This document shows, one piece after another, positions 33,625 through 43,981 of a stretch of 64,000 nt of DNA (position 1 is its first letter; each line of letters begins with the position of its first letter). This DNA is from Halobacillus fulvus. GTDB taxonomy: Bacteria; Bacillota; Bacilli; Bacillales; Halobacillaceae. Where the stretch lies: contig SCFO01000005.1 in NCBI GenBank assembly GCA_004078665.1, forward strand, positions 124,001 through 188,000, written 5' to 3'. The translations under genes were made by a program, and so were the position numbers. A model generated the notes under the pieces. The model did no database searches, was not told where the DNA came from, and saw nothing but the letters and a program-made list of their open reading frames with translations.

Positions 33625-35604
33625 TCACCCCTCCGCTTTTAGTTCCAACAGGATATCACGCAATTCAGCTGCGCGTTCAAAGTCAAGCTGACGAGCTGCC
33701 TGCTTCATTTCTGTTTCCATATTATCAATCATTTCCTGACGCTCTTTCTTCGTCATTTCAGATGGACGCTTCTCTGTTTCATAGGACGAATCGTCTTCCG
33801 CTACAGCTGTCGCTTTGATGACGTCCCGTACCTCTTTTTGAATCGTCTTCGGTGTAACGCCATGCTTTTCGTTGTATTCAATTTGTTTCGTTCTTCTCCT
33901 GTACGTCTCATCAATCGCGAACTGCATTGAATCCGTCATTTTATCTGCATACATAATGACCTGACCGTTTTCATTACGCGCTGCCCGTCCAATCGTCTGG
34001 ATCAGCGAACGCTCTGAACGAAGGAAGCCTTCTTTATCGGCGTCTAATATCGTCACTAGAGAAACTTCTGGAATATCAAGACCTTCCCGAAGTAAGTTGA
34101 TTCCAATCAGCACATCATACTTACCGACGCGCAAATCACGTATGATCTCTATTCGTTCGAGCGTTTTGATTTCCGAATGAAGATAGGCGACCTTCATGCC
34201 TAAATCCTTAAGATAGTCGGTCAAATCCTCCGACATTTTTTTCGTAAGGGTCGTGACAAGTACTCGTTCACCACGATCTTTCCGTTTATTGATTTCCCCT
34301 ACAAGGTCATCGATCTGTCCGTGAATTGGACGGACTTCGATTTCTGGATCGAGCAATCCTGTCGGTCGAATGATTTGTTCGACCATCTTAGGCGTATGCT
34401 CGATTTCATAAGGTCCTGGTGTTGCCGAAACATATGTGATTTGATTAATGTGCTTCTCAAATTCAGAAAACATTAGCGGCCGGTTATCCATGGCAGATGG
34501 CAAACGGAATCCATGATCAACGAGGACCTGTTTTCTAGCCCTGTCTCCGTTATACATTCCTCTTACTTGCGGCAATGTAACGTGTGATTCGTCGACCATG
34601 ATCAAGAAATCATCCGGGAAATAGTCTAACAAGGTGTACGGAGTTGCTCCCTCTTCCCGGAATGTCAAATGGCGGGAGTAGTTTTCGATGCCGGAGCAAA
34701 AGCCCATTTCCCTCATCATTTCCAAATCATAGTTTGTTCTCTGCTCCAACCGTTGAGCTTCTAGCAATTTTCCGTTATCCTGCAGCTCTTTTACACGCGC
34801 TTCCTTCTCTTTTTCGATGTTCTCAATCGCTTTTTTCAGCTTTTCTTCACGGGTTACGAAGTGTGATGCCGGGAAAATGGCGACGTGTTCTCGATCTCCC
34901 ACGATTTCCCCTGTCAACACATCGACTTCTCGGATCCGGTCAATTTCATCACCAAAAAACTCGACGCGCATCGCGTGTTCCTCTCTCGATGCCGGAATGA
35001 TTTCGACCGAGTCCCCACGCACGCGAAACGTCCCGCGCTGGAAGTCGATATCATTTCTGGCATACTGAATATCAACCAGTTCTCTCAGAAGCTGGTCTCT
35101 GTCTTTTTCCATGCCTGTCCGGATGGAAAGGACCTGGCTGCGGTATTCGTCTGGAGAACCTAAACCGTAAATACAGGAAACACTTGCTACAATGATGACG
35201 TCATTTCTCTCAAAGAGAGACGAGGTAGCGGAGTGCCTTAATTTATCGATTTCATCATTGATACTGGCATCTTTCTCTATAAATGTATCGGAAGACGGTA
35301 CGTAAGCTTCCGGCTGATAGTAATCATAGTAACTGACAAAGTATTCAACGGCATTGTTTGGAAAATATTCCTTAAACTCACTGTAAAGTTGCCCGGCTAA
35401 CGTTTTGTTATGGGCGATGATCAATGTCGGCTTGTTAACCTGCTGGATGACATTGGACATTGTAAAAGTTTTCCCTGTACCTGTAGCCCCAAGCAGTGTT
35501 TGATGCTTATCTCCGCGTTCGATCCCTTTAACCAGTGCCTCAATCGCTTTCGGCTGGTCTCCCTGGGGAGAATAGCGAGAGACTAACTCAAATGTGTTCT
35601 CCAC
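33625..35604 (-). CDS. uvrB: excinuclease ABC subunit B
   Basis: Helicase-like subunit of excision repair, 659 residues. Walker A GATGTGKT is near 39, the beta-hairpin region follows near 90 ([14 protein letters not shown]), and a UVR domain lies at the C-terminus (about 620-655) for UvrC contact. The promoter carries a LexA box at 35674-35687. Confidence 0.97.
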   Translation of the reverse strand: MENTFELVSRYSPQGDQPKAIEALVKGIERGDKHQTLLGATGTGKTFTMSNVIQQVNKPTLIIAHNKTLAGQLYSEFKEYFPNNAVEYFVSYYDYYQPEAYVPSSDTFIEKDASINDEIDKLRHSATSSLFERNDVIIVASVSCIYGLGSPDEYRSQVLSIRTGMEKDRDQLLRELVDIQYARNDIDFQRGTFRVRGDSVEIIPASREEHAMRVEFFGDEIDRIREVDVLTGEIVGDREHVAIFPASHFVTREEKLKKAIENIEKEKEARVKELQDNGKLLEAQRLEQRTNYDLEMMREMGFCSGIENYSRHLTFREEGATPYTLLDYFPDDFLIMVDESHVTLPQVRGMYNGDRARKQVLVDHGFRLPSAMDNRPLMFSEFEKHINQITYVSATPGPYEIEHTPKMVEQIIRPTGLLDPEIEVRPIHGQIDDLVGEINKRKDRGERVLVTTLTKKMSEDLTDYLKDLGMKVAYLHSEIKTLERIEIIRDLRVGKYDVLIGINLLREGLDIPEVSLVTILDADKEGFLRSERSLIQTIGRAARNENGQVIMYADKMTDSMQFAIDETYRRRTKQIEYNEKHGVTPKTIQKEVRDVIKATAVAEDDSSYETEKRPSEMTKKERQEMIDNMETEMKQAARQLDFERAAELRDILLELKAEG

Positions 35605-35651
35605 GACGACAACCTCCGTTCTTGACTAATTCATCAATAGTTTACCACATT

Positions 35652-35687
35652 ATCTTATCATTCTAACATGTAACGAACAAACATTCG
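35652..35687 (-). promoter_or_regulatory. uvrB promoter with LexA (SOS) box
   Basis: The LexA/DinR site CGAAC-AAAC-ATTCG (35674-35687) differs from CGAAC-N4-GTTCG at one base. On the minus strand a promoter TTGTTC (35675-35680), 17 bases, TAAGAT (35652-35657) has its -35 inside the box, so repression by LexA is direct. Confidence 0.82.
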
Positions 35688-35718
35688 GTCTTCAGGTGTA
35701 CTGCTAGATTCCACTTAT

Positions 35719-35887
35719 GTTTCCTTTGCGATAAATAGCTCTAGGAGGTCCGGGGAATGATTCGCTTTCCATGGCGGGCGCTGAGCTTCCTCGCAACGAT
35801 GCTCCTGCGGGATCTCAGCTTACCCTTTTTGCAATAGGAGTCTCATCATTCCCCGGACCTCCTTCCGTTTGTTGAGAGTAAGGAAAC
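35719..35887 (+). repeat. dispersed palindromic element, copy C
   Basis: Terminal 17-bp perfect stem GGAGGTCCGGGGAATGA, different in sequence from copies A and B yet still fully paired. Ends are GTTTCC and GGAAAC. The apical hairpin is GCA-ACGA-TGC. It lies between uvrB and prfC. Confidence 0.9.
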
Positions 35888-36127
35888 GCTAAAGTTCAAA
35901 AGGCTTATGGGATTCGATAATAACAAACACCTAAATGAACGGGTATTGATAATGATACAGAGAAAGCTTTATTCCAGTATGTATCGGAAGTGGGGTTGAT
36001 AGATAAAGCAATTATTTCGAAACACTTGTGTGATAAGCAGCCTATCATACATTTACTTTTTACGTTTTCTATTTTCATTAAACAAGTGAGCAGAATCTTT
36101 CACCCACATCATCATGAAGCACTTGAA
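35888..36127. other. spacer between inverted copies C and D
   Basis: About 240 AT-rich bases with no convincing gene or signal. The two flanking repeat copies face each other. Confidence 0.5.
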
Positions 36128-36293
36128 GTTTTCGTTACCTTAACTATCGCAGGGAGGTTGGGGAAATGGCGAGACTCCAATGGGGAGAACAGGGCAGGCT
36201 GAGGTCCCGCAGGGTCTTAACCCGAGGAAGCTCAGCGCCCGCCCGTGGCCGTCATTTCCCCAACCTCTCACACCTCTATATCGCAACGAAAAC
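36128..36293 (-). repeat. dispersed palindromic element, copy D
   Basis: Reverse orientation. Ends GTTTTCGTT and AACGAAAAC pair although both differ from the other copies. The terminal stem is GAGGTTGGGGAAATG (15 bp) and the apical hairpin GGGT-TAAG-ACCC. It lacks about 11 bases on one arm (the TCGCTTTCCAT side). Confidence 0.9.
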
Positions 36294-36321
36294 AGCAATG
36301 TATTTCACCATTCTTTTAAAA

Positions 36322-36353
36322 CAAAAATGCCCACTACACAATGTAATGGGCAT
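36322..36353 (-). terminator. prfC terminator
   Basis: ATGCCCA...TGGGCAT followed by TTTTTG on the minus strand, eight bases beyond the prfC stop. Confidence 0.82.
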
Positions 36354-36360
36354 TCACTAA

Positions 36361-37944
36361 TTATTCGAAAGCCTGCGTATACTGGTTGACTTCGTACAAA
36401 TCAATCAACTCAACGTCAGGGTTTTTATCGATAAACCAGCGAAGGGAGAAATCATTCTTGAACAGAACTAGAGGATTTCCTTCCCGATCGACCGCCAGCA
36501 TATTGCGTTCATCAAACAACGCTTCATCTACCTGATCTTCCTTCAGCCAGCGCGGGATTCGTTCTCCCATCGGAGTAAGCTCGACGTCCACGTTGTACTC
36601 GTTTTTCATACGGTATTCGAACACCTCGTACTGAAGCTCACCGACCGCTCCGATAATATAATCCTCGAAGCGATAGCGCTTGAACAGCTGGATCGCTCCC
36701 TCCTGTACGAGCTGCTCCAATCCCTTTTTGAACTGTTTGGACTTCATCACGTTTTTGGCTGTGACTTTTTTGAACAGCTCAGGCGGGAATTGCGGCAGTT
36801 CATCGTATTCGAAGTTCGATTTCCCTGTTACGATCGTATCCCCGATCCGGTACACGTTCGGATCATAGATACCGATGATATCCCCGGCGTAGCCTTCTTC
36901 CACTGTTCCGCGCGAAGAGGCGACGAACTGCTGGGATTGTGCCAGCTTGAACGTCTTTCCTGTACGCGATAACGTCACGTTCATGCCACGCTCGAACTTA
37001 CCGGAGCAGATGCGAACGAAGGCGATCCGGTCTCTATGCTGAGGGTTCATATTCGCTTGGATTTTGAAAATGAATCCGGAGAACTCCTCGTGGTCTGGGG
37101 ATACCACACCTTCTGTTGACTTCCGCGGTGCCGGCTCCGGAGCCATATCGATAAACGTATTGAAGAAGGTCTCCACACCAAATGGGGCTAACGCACTACC
37201 GAAGAAGACCGGCGTCTGCTCCCCTTTCATCACTTTATCCATGTCGAACTGATCGCCAGCTTCATCAAGGAGCATCATCTCTTCTTCTGCATCCTGGTAA
37301 GCCGCCTGTTCTGTAATCTCAGGGTGCTGATCGATTTCTCCATAAGGAATGTACGTCTCCTCTTCGTTCCCAGAAAAATGCACAAATTGTTCCTCGTTCC
37401 GATCAAAGACACCGAGGAACCTTTTCCCCATTCCAGCCGGCCATGTCATCGGATACGTTTCAATATTCAACGTCTGTTCGATTTCTTCCATTAAATCGAA
37501 CGGCTCACGACTTTCACGGTCCATTTTGTTAATAAACGTAAAGATTGGGATACCACGCATTTTACAAACCTTGAACAATTTCAGCGTCTGGGCTTCGATC
37601 CCTTTTGTCGCATCAATGATCATGACGACACTGTCGACCGCGGTCAGTGTACGGTACGTATCTTCACTGAAGTCTTCGTGTCCAGGCGTATCCAGAATGT
37701 TCACCTGATAATCTTTATAAGGAAAGTTCATCACACTTGATGTAACGGAAATTCCACGTTGCTTTTCGATTTCCATCCAGTCGGATGTGGCAAACTTCCC
37801 TGATTTCTTTCCTTTAACCGTCCCTGCTGATCGGATCAAGTTTCCGAACAAGAGCATTTTTTCCGTCATCGTCGTCTTCCCGGCATCGGGGTGAGAGATG
37901 ATCGCAAACGTCCGGCGCTTTTTCATTTCGTCTTGAATTGTCAT
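36361..37944 (-). CDS. prfC: peptide chain release factor 3
   Basis: Translational GTPase that removes RF1/RF2 from the ribosome. 527 residues with G1 SHPDAGKTT near 16, G3 DTPGHEDF near 86 and G4 NKMD near 140. The ATG at 37944 has GGAGG eight bases upstream; in-frame ATG codons slightly earlier are too close to it. RF3 is not universal in Bacillaceae. A possible leader peptide and hairpin lie upstream (38029-38146). Confidence 0.95.
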   Translation of the reverse strand: MTIQDEMKKRRTFAIISHPDAGKTTMTEKMLLFGNLIRSAGTVKGKKSGKFATSDWMEIEKQRGISVTSSVMNFPYKDYQVNILDTPGHEDFSEDTYRTLTAVDSVVMIIDATKGIEAQTLKLFKVCKMRGIPIFTFINKMDRESREPFDLMEEIEQTLNIETYPMTWPAGMGKRFLGVFDRNEEQFVHFSGNEEETYIPYGEIDQHPEITEQAAYQDAEEEMMLLDEAGDQFDMDKVMKGEQTPVFFGSALAPFGVETFFNTFIDMAPEPAPRKSTEGVVSPDHEEFSGFIFKIQANMNPQHRDRIAFVRICSGKFERGMNVTLSRTGKTFKLAQSQQFVASSRGTVEEGYAGDIIGIYDPNVYRIGDTIVTGKSNFEYDELPQFPPELFKKVTAKNVMKSKQFKKGLEQLVQEGAIQLFKRYRFEDYIIGAVGELQYEVFEYRMKNEYNVDVELTPMGERIPRWLKEDQVDEALFDERNMLAVDREGNPLVLFKNDFSLRWFIDKNPDVELIDLYEVNQYTQAFE

Positions 37945-38023
37945 CGTCATATCCTCCATCTATTTATTATTCGTCTTCAATTTGGTAAGGTAGGATATAC
38001 GTTTTACATTGGCCGATTCACTC

Positions 38024-38060
38024 CATACAAAAAAAGTCGCTCACCCATGCGAGCGACTTT
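38024..38060 (-). terminator. hairpin in the prfC leader
   Basis: AAGTCGCTC-N8-GAGCGACTT, with TTTTTTTG following on the minus strand. It stands between two genes that point away from each other, so it does not close an annotated gene. It lies between a 23-codon frame and prfC and may act as an attenuator. Confidence 0.75.
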
Positions 38061-38074
38061 CTATTTTATTCACT

Positions 38075-38146
38075 CTACATTGAAAGGTAGCACAACCACC
38101 GGTTAAAATCAATAAAAGGAAAGACCAAACGCGACAAGGAAGTCAT
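38075..38146 (-). CDS. possible 23-residue leader peptide before prfC
   Basis: A short frame starting MTSLSRLVF and ending WLCYLSM, hydrophobic and aromatic. It has TTTGGAGG six bases before the ATG and is followed 15 bases later by a strong hairpin with a T run. This is the layout of an attenuator leader or of a tiny independent gene. No similarity recognised. Confidence 0.4.
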   Translation of the reverse strand: MTSLSRLVFPFIDFNRWLCYLSM

Positions 38147-38203
38147 ATGCTTCCTCCAAACCTGTTATACTAAAGGTAAAAACTGAAAGTAAGGATGCTC
38201 GAT

Positions 38204-41200
38204 ATGCAGACGTATTTGCTACAACCAAAAGATATCAAAAAGATTACCGGCGATGCGTTTTACCAGCGGGGTAAACGGTACTTCGAAGCCGGAAAAGTAT
38301 ATGGATTGTCTCATAATAGCGCCATACGTTCATGGCGGGCTGTTGTGACGGGTACTCATGATTATGAAGTACGCGTTTTCTTTTTTGAAGATGATGATGT
38401 CGAAGCGACGTGCGAATGCCCGGCTTACCACAGCTACTATGCGTGTAAGCATATCGCGGCTGTACTGATCGCCATCAGAGAAAAGTCGTTGGAAGAACTG
38501 GCCCCTAAACTTGCTGAAAAAGGAAAACAGGAACGTCAGACAACCAATTACGACAAACTCTTCGCTACGCGATTGTATGAAACGTTCCGTCAGCACCAGG
38601 AAACGAAACAGCCGGAATCCTTAAAGAAGACGTTGAATATCCAGTACTCCCTTCACGTCCAATCTGTGCTCGGAACGAAGAATTTGAGCATCGAGATGAA
38701 GCTCGGAGAAGATTATCTCTACGTCATCAAAGATATTAGGGAATTGCTTGAGCATATCCAAAAGAAACAAGCCTACCGCATTACGAAGAAGTTCACCTAT
38801 GATCCGTCTGTCCACATCCTTTCGGAAGAGGATCAGCATATCGTGAACCTGCTTCAACATGCCCATGAGCAGGAGAGCTTTTATGAACAGCAGTGGAATT
38901 ATTCCGATAAAAAGTCATTGAAGTTGGCTCCATTGCTCGTCCAGCAGCTGCTGCCTCTTCTTGAACAATCCGATGCAGAGGTAGTCGACCGGGGAGACGC
39001 GGCAGGCAAGCTCCATTATGAACAGGAACTGCCTTCTTTCTCTTTTTATATATCAGAAGACCGCGGTCACTTTCATATGCACATGAGTCAGCTGAAAAAC
39101 TACGAGTATTTGGCGGACTATCACCTTCTGTACCAGGAAGGGACGTTCTACGGCATCGATCCCGACAAAGAACAAGTGCTCAAAACACTCTATAGCGTGC
39201 TCCCGTACAATTCGAACGGTCACCATACGGTCAGCCATTTCGATATGGAAGGCATCGCATCCTACGTACTTCCGGAGCTTGAAACAATCGCTGAGGTGAA
39301 GCTCGACACGGCAGCTGAGAGAAAAATTGTGCAGGAGAATCTGACCCCTGAAGTGTACTTGGATTTCAGACAGTGGACATTGACGATCGACGTGAAATTT
39401 AAGTATGGAGACATCACGATCGATCCTTTCAAGTCGACAGCAGAAGCTTCACAAAAAATCATCCGTCGTGACTATGAAACCGAACAGACGATCATCCAGA
39501 TCATTGAGCAGGCTGAATTCAAATTCGACGGAACGATTGTCTATATTGAAGACGAAGACCAGCTTGAAGTTTTCATCCAAGACTATTTACCGAAACTGAA
39601 GGACTATGCTGAGGTTTACTTGTCTTCCTCGGTCCGTACCTTGATGGAGAATGAAACACAGGAGCTGACCCCATCGATCCAGATGGAGTCGGAAGGCAGC
39701 TGGTTGGATATCAGTTTTGCCATCGATGGCATCGATCCGGATGATGTATCGGCTGCCCTTAAAGCGGCAATCGAGCGGAAGAAATATTACCGCTTATCGG
39801 ATGGAGCTCTTTTATCACTGACGAATGAGTCATTCGCACGCTTCCAGAAGCTTGCTGATGAACTTGACCTGACTGCCAAAGACATCGAGGATCAGACGCT
39901 CCACGTTTCACAGGCGCGAAGCTTACAGGTGGAAGAAGCATTGAAGCCGAAATCCGCTGAACAGGATGAAACCTTCAATCAGCTCGTCCAGCGGTTGAAG
40001 TCGCCTCAATCCCTCGAGGTCGATCCGCCGTCCGGTCTGAATGCCGATCTGCGTCCATACCAGCTGACTGGGTTCCGCTGGCTGAAGACGCTCTCGACTT
40101 ATGGCTTGGGAGGCATTTTGGCAGATGATATGGGTCTTGGGAAGACAATCCAGACAATCTCCTTTTTGTTGCATGAAAAAGAAACGGGGAACATGAAGCA
40201 CCCTGCGCTGATTATTACACCCGCTTCCCTTCTGTATAACTGGAAAAAAGAAGTCGAGAAGTTCGCTCCGGCGCTTAAAGTGCAAATGATTTCAGGCGAC
40301 CCTGCAACTCGAAAAACCGCTTTGGAAGAGGCAGGCGAAGCGGACGTTTGGATCACGTCGTACCCGCTCGTCCGACAAGATGAAACCTTCTATAAAGATC
40401 GCTCGTTTCACGCCATGGTGCTGGACGAATCTCAAGCGATCAAAAACGAAACGACGAAAACTGCAACGGCCGTCCGTCAGCTGAAAGCGAGACACCGCTT
40501 TGCCCTAAGCGGAACACCGATTGAGAATTCTCTGACAGAGCTCTGGTCGATTTTCAGAACGATCATGCCCGGTTTTTACACGAGCAAGAAAAAGTTCCTG
40601 CAAATGAAGCCGGAGAAGATCGCCCGCATGACGCGACCGTTCATTTTGAGAAGAATGAAAACAGAGGTACTGGATGAGCTTCCGGATAAAATTGATACGG
40701 TGCAATATTCTGAACTCACCCGCGAGCAAAAAGAAGTGTATCTTGCGTATCTCGAACGAATTCAAGATGATATTCAAGAGACGATCGCTACGAAAGGCTT
40801 ACAGCGTGGGAAACTTGAGATTTTGGCAGGACTTACACGACTACGCCAAATCTGCTGCCACCCATCCCTTTTCCTTGAGAACTATGAAGGGCGGTCTGGA
40901 AAACTGGAGCAATTGAAGGAACTCGTTCAGGAGCTGAAAGAAGGCGGCCATCGCCTTTTGATTTTTTCACAGTTCTCAAGCATGCTTACATTGCTTCATG
41001 AAGAGCTGGAAAAAGCCGGGCTGGATGCATTCTATTTAGACGGAAGCACGAAGTCCGAGAAAAGAATGGAGATGGTGGACCAGTTCAATAGCGGAGAAAG
41101 GGATGCGTTTTTCATCTCCCTGAAGGCTGGTGGAACAGGACTGAACTTGACCGGCGCCGACACCGTCATCTTATATGACCTTTGGTGGAACCCGGCAATT

Positions 41201-41404
41201 GAAGAACAAGCTGCCGGCCGTGCCCACCGCATCGGCCAAGAAAAAGTTGTCCAGGTGATCCGGATGATTTCAGAAGGTACGATCGAGGAGCGAATTTATC
41301 AGCTGCAACAGAAAAAACGCGACCTCGTCGACCAAATCATCCAACCAGGTGAATCGATGATCACCTCCCTAAGCGAAGAAGAAATCAAAGAACTATTCAG
41401 CTGA
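38204..41404 (+). CDS. SNF2-family helicase with SWIM zinc finger
   Basis: A 1066-residue Swi2/Snf2 ATPase. A SWIM zinc motif (CECPAYH...CKH) is near 70, a middle region of unknown fold covers about 150-590, and the helicase core fills about 600-1060: Walker A DDMGLGKT, motif II DESQ, motif III SGTPIENS and motif VI AAGRAHRIGQ. Bacterial relatives include B. subtilis YwqA. A role in chromatin-like remodelling or transcription recycling is inferred. The start at 38204 has AAGG about nine bases upstream. Confidence 0.93.
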   Translation: MQTYLLQPKDIKKITGDAFYQRGKRYFEAGKVYGLSHNSAIRSWRAVVTGTHDYEVRVFFFEDDDVEATCECPAYHSYYACKHIAAVLIAIREKSLEELAPKLAEKGKQERQTTNYDKLFATRLYETFRQHQETKQPESLKKTLNIQYSLHVQSVLGTKNLSIEMKLGEDYLYVIKDIRELLEHIQKKQAYRITKKFTYDPSVHILSEEDQHIVNLLQHAHEQESFYEQQWNYSDKKSLKLAPLLVQQLLPLLEQSDAEVVDRGDAAGKLHYEQELPSFSFYISEDRGHFHMHMSQLKNYEYLADYHLLYQEGTFYGIDPDKEQVLKTLYSVLPYNSNGHHTVSHFDMEGIASYVLPELETIAEVKLDTAAERKIVQENLTPEVYLDFRQWTLTIDVKFKYGDITIDPFKSTAEASQKIIRRDYETEQTIIQIIEQAEFKFDGTIVYIEDEDQLEVFIQDYLPKLKDYAEVYLSSSVRTLMENETQELTPSIQMESEGSWLDISFAIDGIDPDDVSAALKAAIERKKYYRLSDGALLSLTNESFARFQKLADELDLTAKDIEDQTLHVSQARSLQVEEALKPKSAEQDETFNQLVQRLKSPQSLEVDPPSGLNADLRPYQLTGFRWLKTLSTYGLGGILADDMGLGKTIQTISFLLHEKETGNMKHPALIITPASLLYNWKKEVEKFAPALKVQMISGDPATRKTALEEAGEADVWITSYPLVRQDETFYKDRSFHAMVLDESQAIKNETTKTATAVRQLKARHRFALSGTPIENSLTELWSIFRTIMPGFYTSKKKFLQMKPEKIARMTRPFILRRMKTEVLDELPDKIDTVQYSELTREQKEVYLAYLERIQDDIQETIATKGLQRGKLEILAGLTRLRQICCHPSLFLENYEGRSGKLEQLKELVQELKEGGHRLLIFSQFSSMLTLLHEELEKAGLDAFYLDGSTKSEKRMEMVDQFNSGERDAFFISLKAGGTGLNLTGADTVILYDLWWNPAIEEQAAGRAHRIGQEKVVQVIRMISEGTIEERIYQLQQKKRDLVDQIIQPGESMITSLSEEEIKELFS

Positions 41405-41419
41405 AGGATACACTGACCA

Positions 41420-41547
41420 GTTTCCGTTACAAGATGAAGTCTAGGATGGATGGGAAATAACTCGCTTTCCATGGGCGGGCGCTGAGCTTCCTCCCATAGG
41501 AGTCTCCCGATTCCCCTCCCCTCCATTCAAAATAGGAGAACGGAAAC
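41420..41547 (+). repeat. dispersed palindromic element, copy E (internal deletion)
   Basis: GTTTCC-type and GGAAAC ends are intact, but the apical hairpin and one arm of the core are missing. The junction lies at TTCCTC, a hexamer present on both sides of the missing part in copy B. The terminal stem has decayed. It lies in the 280-base spacer between the convergent SNF2 gene and ctaA. Confidence 0.88.
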
Positions 41548-41645
41548 ACTACATTTTTCATCTGTTAAGCATTGGATAGAAATGAAATAGGCATTGGGAA
41601 AGTGAGCCCTTCTCCCTTTCTACTATATCACCATCATAAAACACA

Positions 41646-41688
41646 AAAAGCAGTGGAAGCCTTATTCAGGCTCTCCACTGCTTTTTTT
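41646..41688. terminator. bidirectional terminator between SNF2 gene and ctaA
   Basis: AAAAAGCAGTGGA with its complement, extended by AGCC/GGCT, with T runs on both strands. It serves ctaA on the minus strand and can serve the SNF2 gene on the plus strand. The ctaA stop lies in the T run. Confidence 0.9.
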
Positions 41689-42574
41689 ATGAGGTCACTG
41701 ATTTTTTCTGAAGCTTGAACCAATAGCCACCTAGAATGCTTGCTCCGATCGTCATCGTAATCGTCGACAGAATCATATGGATCGAAGACGCGACAACGAC
41801 ATTTCCAGTAATGACAATGACAAACCCGACCACACCGTTCAACAGTAACGAAATCAGGTAGAGCCAAGACAGCGTGATATGGTAACGGAACCTGGAAGCA
41901 TAGATGACGAACCAGATCGCCGCTACGATAATGACGACGGTCGCTACCCAATGCAGAGAATAAATCATGTTGGCAATCGATTCACTCGTCACCAAGTACT
42001 CCGCTGCCGGAATATCCAGCATAACGTTACTCGCACGGCTATGCTTGAAAAAGGCACCTAAAATGACTTGCGCAATATAAATCCCGAAGCCGATTAAAAA
42101 TGCCCGGTAGCTCATCGATACAGATTCCCATCTGGAACGTTCGAGCTCCAGCTTATCTTCATGCAGACTGTAACTCAAAAGCACAAGGATGATCAGCAAT
42201 ACTTGACTGAACGTTACGTCTAGCGTCGTAAATCCAGGAGGTGTTCCAAGCAGAACGTTGAAGCCTCCTACAAGCGATTGGAAAATAAGTACAGCAATGC
42301 TCAAAATCGCTAAAATGAATACAGAACGACGTTTGCGATGTTTATATAAAGCGCCCACCGCGTTGATAAACGTCAAAACAATCAATAATGGCACCATCAA
42401 ACGGTGCGAATATTCAATAATGACATGATAGTCCGTAAAATCCGGAATGACTGAGTCATTACAGAACGGCCATGATGTTCCGCAGGCATCCCCCGAGTCG
42501 GTCGCTACGACCAAATTCCCGAGAATAAGGGCCAGGAACGTCACGAACGTTGTTAGAATTGAGAATTTCTTCAT
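41687..42574 (-). CDS. ctaA: heme A synthase
   Basis: Membrane enzyme oxidising heme O to heme A for cytochrome aa3. 295 residues with about eight spans. The extracellular cysteine pair Cys31/Cys38 (ACGTSWPFC) typical of Gram-positive CtaA is present, as are conserved heme-ligand histidines (EYSHRLMV and SLHWVAT). AAAGGG precedes the ATG at 42574. ctaB and the oxidase genes are not in this window. Confidence 0.94.
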   Translation of the reverse strand: MKKFSILTTFVTFLALILGNLVVATDSGDACGTSWPFCNDSVIPDFTDYHVIIEYSHRLMVPLLIVLTFINAVGALYKHRKRRSVFILAILSIAVLIFQSLVGGFNVLLGTPPGFTTLDVTFSQVLLIILVLLSYSLHEDKLELERSRWESVSMSYRAFLIGFGIYIAQVILGAFFKHSRASNVMLDIPAAEYLVTSESIANMIYSLHWVATVVIIVAAIWFVIYASRFRYHITLSWLYLISLLLNGVVGFVIVITGNVVVASSIHMILSTITMTIGASILGGYWFKLQKKSVTS

Positions 42575-42672
42575 CAGTCTTACCCTTTCTCTATATAAGT
42601 TCATGACCAGAAGTGTGCACTAAAATCATATCATGAATCAGCTTAAATAGAGAGCAGAAAGGGACTATGAGC

Positions 42673-43227
42673 TCATGAACTTTTTGTGAACGCCCGCTTT
42701 TTTCTCCATTTTTTAACGAACAGGTAAATAAGTGACAAAATAATTAGTGTCGTGTTGACGAGAGAAAAGACGCCAGCATGGTAGTCGTCGTCCCAATAAG
42801 AAATGGGGCCCCTGATGGTAAACGAACTGATCGGATAAAAGACAGGCACCGCATCTTCCACGTGCGTCAACAGGTCAATCACGACATGACCAAGCCATCC
42901 GTAGGCGAGCGCTGACCAAGGTGTCAACCTTCTCCCTTTCCATAAAAGTATGATCACAATGGCGATTCCCCAGATGAACAGTGAATGGCCCGCCTGACGC
43001 AAAACGAAAACGACCGGATGTTCGAACAAATCATGAATGAGTCTGAACAAGGAATGCATCGGATCCGGATCGTCGACCACCTGAAAAGCATTCCTCGTCA
43101 CACTCAAATAGATGAACATCACGTAATAGACGATATCCGGCAGAATGCTTCCGAACACAAACCACCCCACATATTTCTTTTTTCTCACAGCAAAAAAGGT
43201 CCAATACCCATGGTGAAGTGTGTTCAT
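42673..43227 (-). CDS. YdjM-like membrane-bound metal-dependent hydrolase
   Basis: 184 residues with about four spans and the family pattern HHGYWTF, GSILPDIVYY, AGHSLFIW, GHVVIDLLTH. The His/Asp residues probably bind a metal. The family is tied to phospholipid hydrolase-like proteins but the reaction is unknown. Divergent from the HAD gene at 43295. Confidence 0.8.
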   Translation of the reverse strand: MNTLHHGYWTFFAVRKKKYVGWFVFGSILPDIVYYVMFIYLSVTRNAFQVVDDPDPMHSLFRLIHDLFEHPVVFVLRQAGHSLFIWGIAIVIILLWKGRRLTPWSALAYGWLGHVVIDLLTHVEDAVPVFYPISSFTIRGPISYWDDDYHAGVFSLVNTTLIILSLIYLFVKKWRKKRAFTKSS

Positions 43228-43294
43228 TCTGTCCTCTTCCTCTCTTGTTTATCTGCCTTCGTTTCAGGGTAACCTCTCCATTGTAAAGGAGTTG

Positions 43295-43909
43295 ATGGAA
43301 TTGGGATACAAAGCTTATGTGTTCGATGCTTACGGCACTTTATTTGATGTACACTCTGTCATGGAGCGGATTCATGATCACTTTCCTGACAAAGGTGAAC
43401 AGATCAGTCAGGAGTGGCGTTCCAGACAAGTTCATTATTTCTTAGTGAGGCAGCTTGTGCAAGGATATGTACCGTTCAGCGACATCACTCACTGGGCTCT
43501 GAAGGACGCTCTCCGATACAGCGGAGCATCTGTAGATTCAGATGTTACGGAAGACTTGATGAAGCAATACGAAAAGTTACAGCCTTACAAAGAGGTCCAC
43601 GATTTGTCGGATCGGAATCCTGACAAAACCTTAACCATTTTCTCAAATGGCACAAGAGCCATGCTCGAACCGCTCCTGGCAAACAATCAATTGGAATCGT
43701 CTTTCGATCTGTTAAGCGCAGATGATCCGAAAGTATATAAGCCGCATCCAAAGGCCTATCAGCATGCCCAGGAGGAGCTTGGGTTTGAAAAGGATGAGAT
43801 CCTCTTTTTCTCCAGTAATCCATGGGACATTACCGGCGCCGCTTCTTACGGCTTTCATACGGCCTGGGTCAACCGAAACGACGATAAGTGGCCAGAGCTT
43901 GGGATCTAG
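43295..43909 (+). CDS. HAD hydrolase, haloacid dehalogenase type II
   Basis: 204 residues. Nucleophile motif DAYGTLFD at 10-17, motif II FSNGT near 115, a conserved Lys in YKPHP near 146 and motif III FSSNPWDITGA. The order and the Trp in the last motif fit type II L-2-haloacid dehalogenases. The physiological substrate is open. AAAGGAG stands before the ATG at 43295; a longer in-frame start would overlap the divergent gene. Confidence 0.88.
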   Translation: MELGYKAYVFDAYGTLFDVHSVMERIHDHFPDKGEQISQEWRSRQVHYFLVRQLVQGYVPFSDITHWALKDALRYSGASVDSDVTEDLMKQYEKLQPYKEVHDLSDRNPDKTLTIFSNGTRAMLEPLLANNQLESSFDLLSADDPKVYKPHPKAYQHAQEELGFEKDEILFFSSNPWDITGAASYGFHTAWVNRNDDKWPELGI

Positions 43910-43951
43910 CCTACTTATGTAATTGAGGATTTGAAGGAACTGCCCGAATAG

Positions 43952-43981
43952 AAGCAGCGACAGGAAGATACCTGTCGCTGT
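43952..43981. terminator. hairpin between convergent HAD and GGDEF genes
   Basis: AGCGACAGG-AAGATA-CCTGTCGCT with only weak T runs. Probably a shared terminator. Confidence 0.55.

Noticed and set aside
35945-35960. TTGATAATGATAC resembling half a Fur box
   Set aside because: Only one half-site is present and no gene starts nearby.
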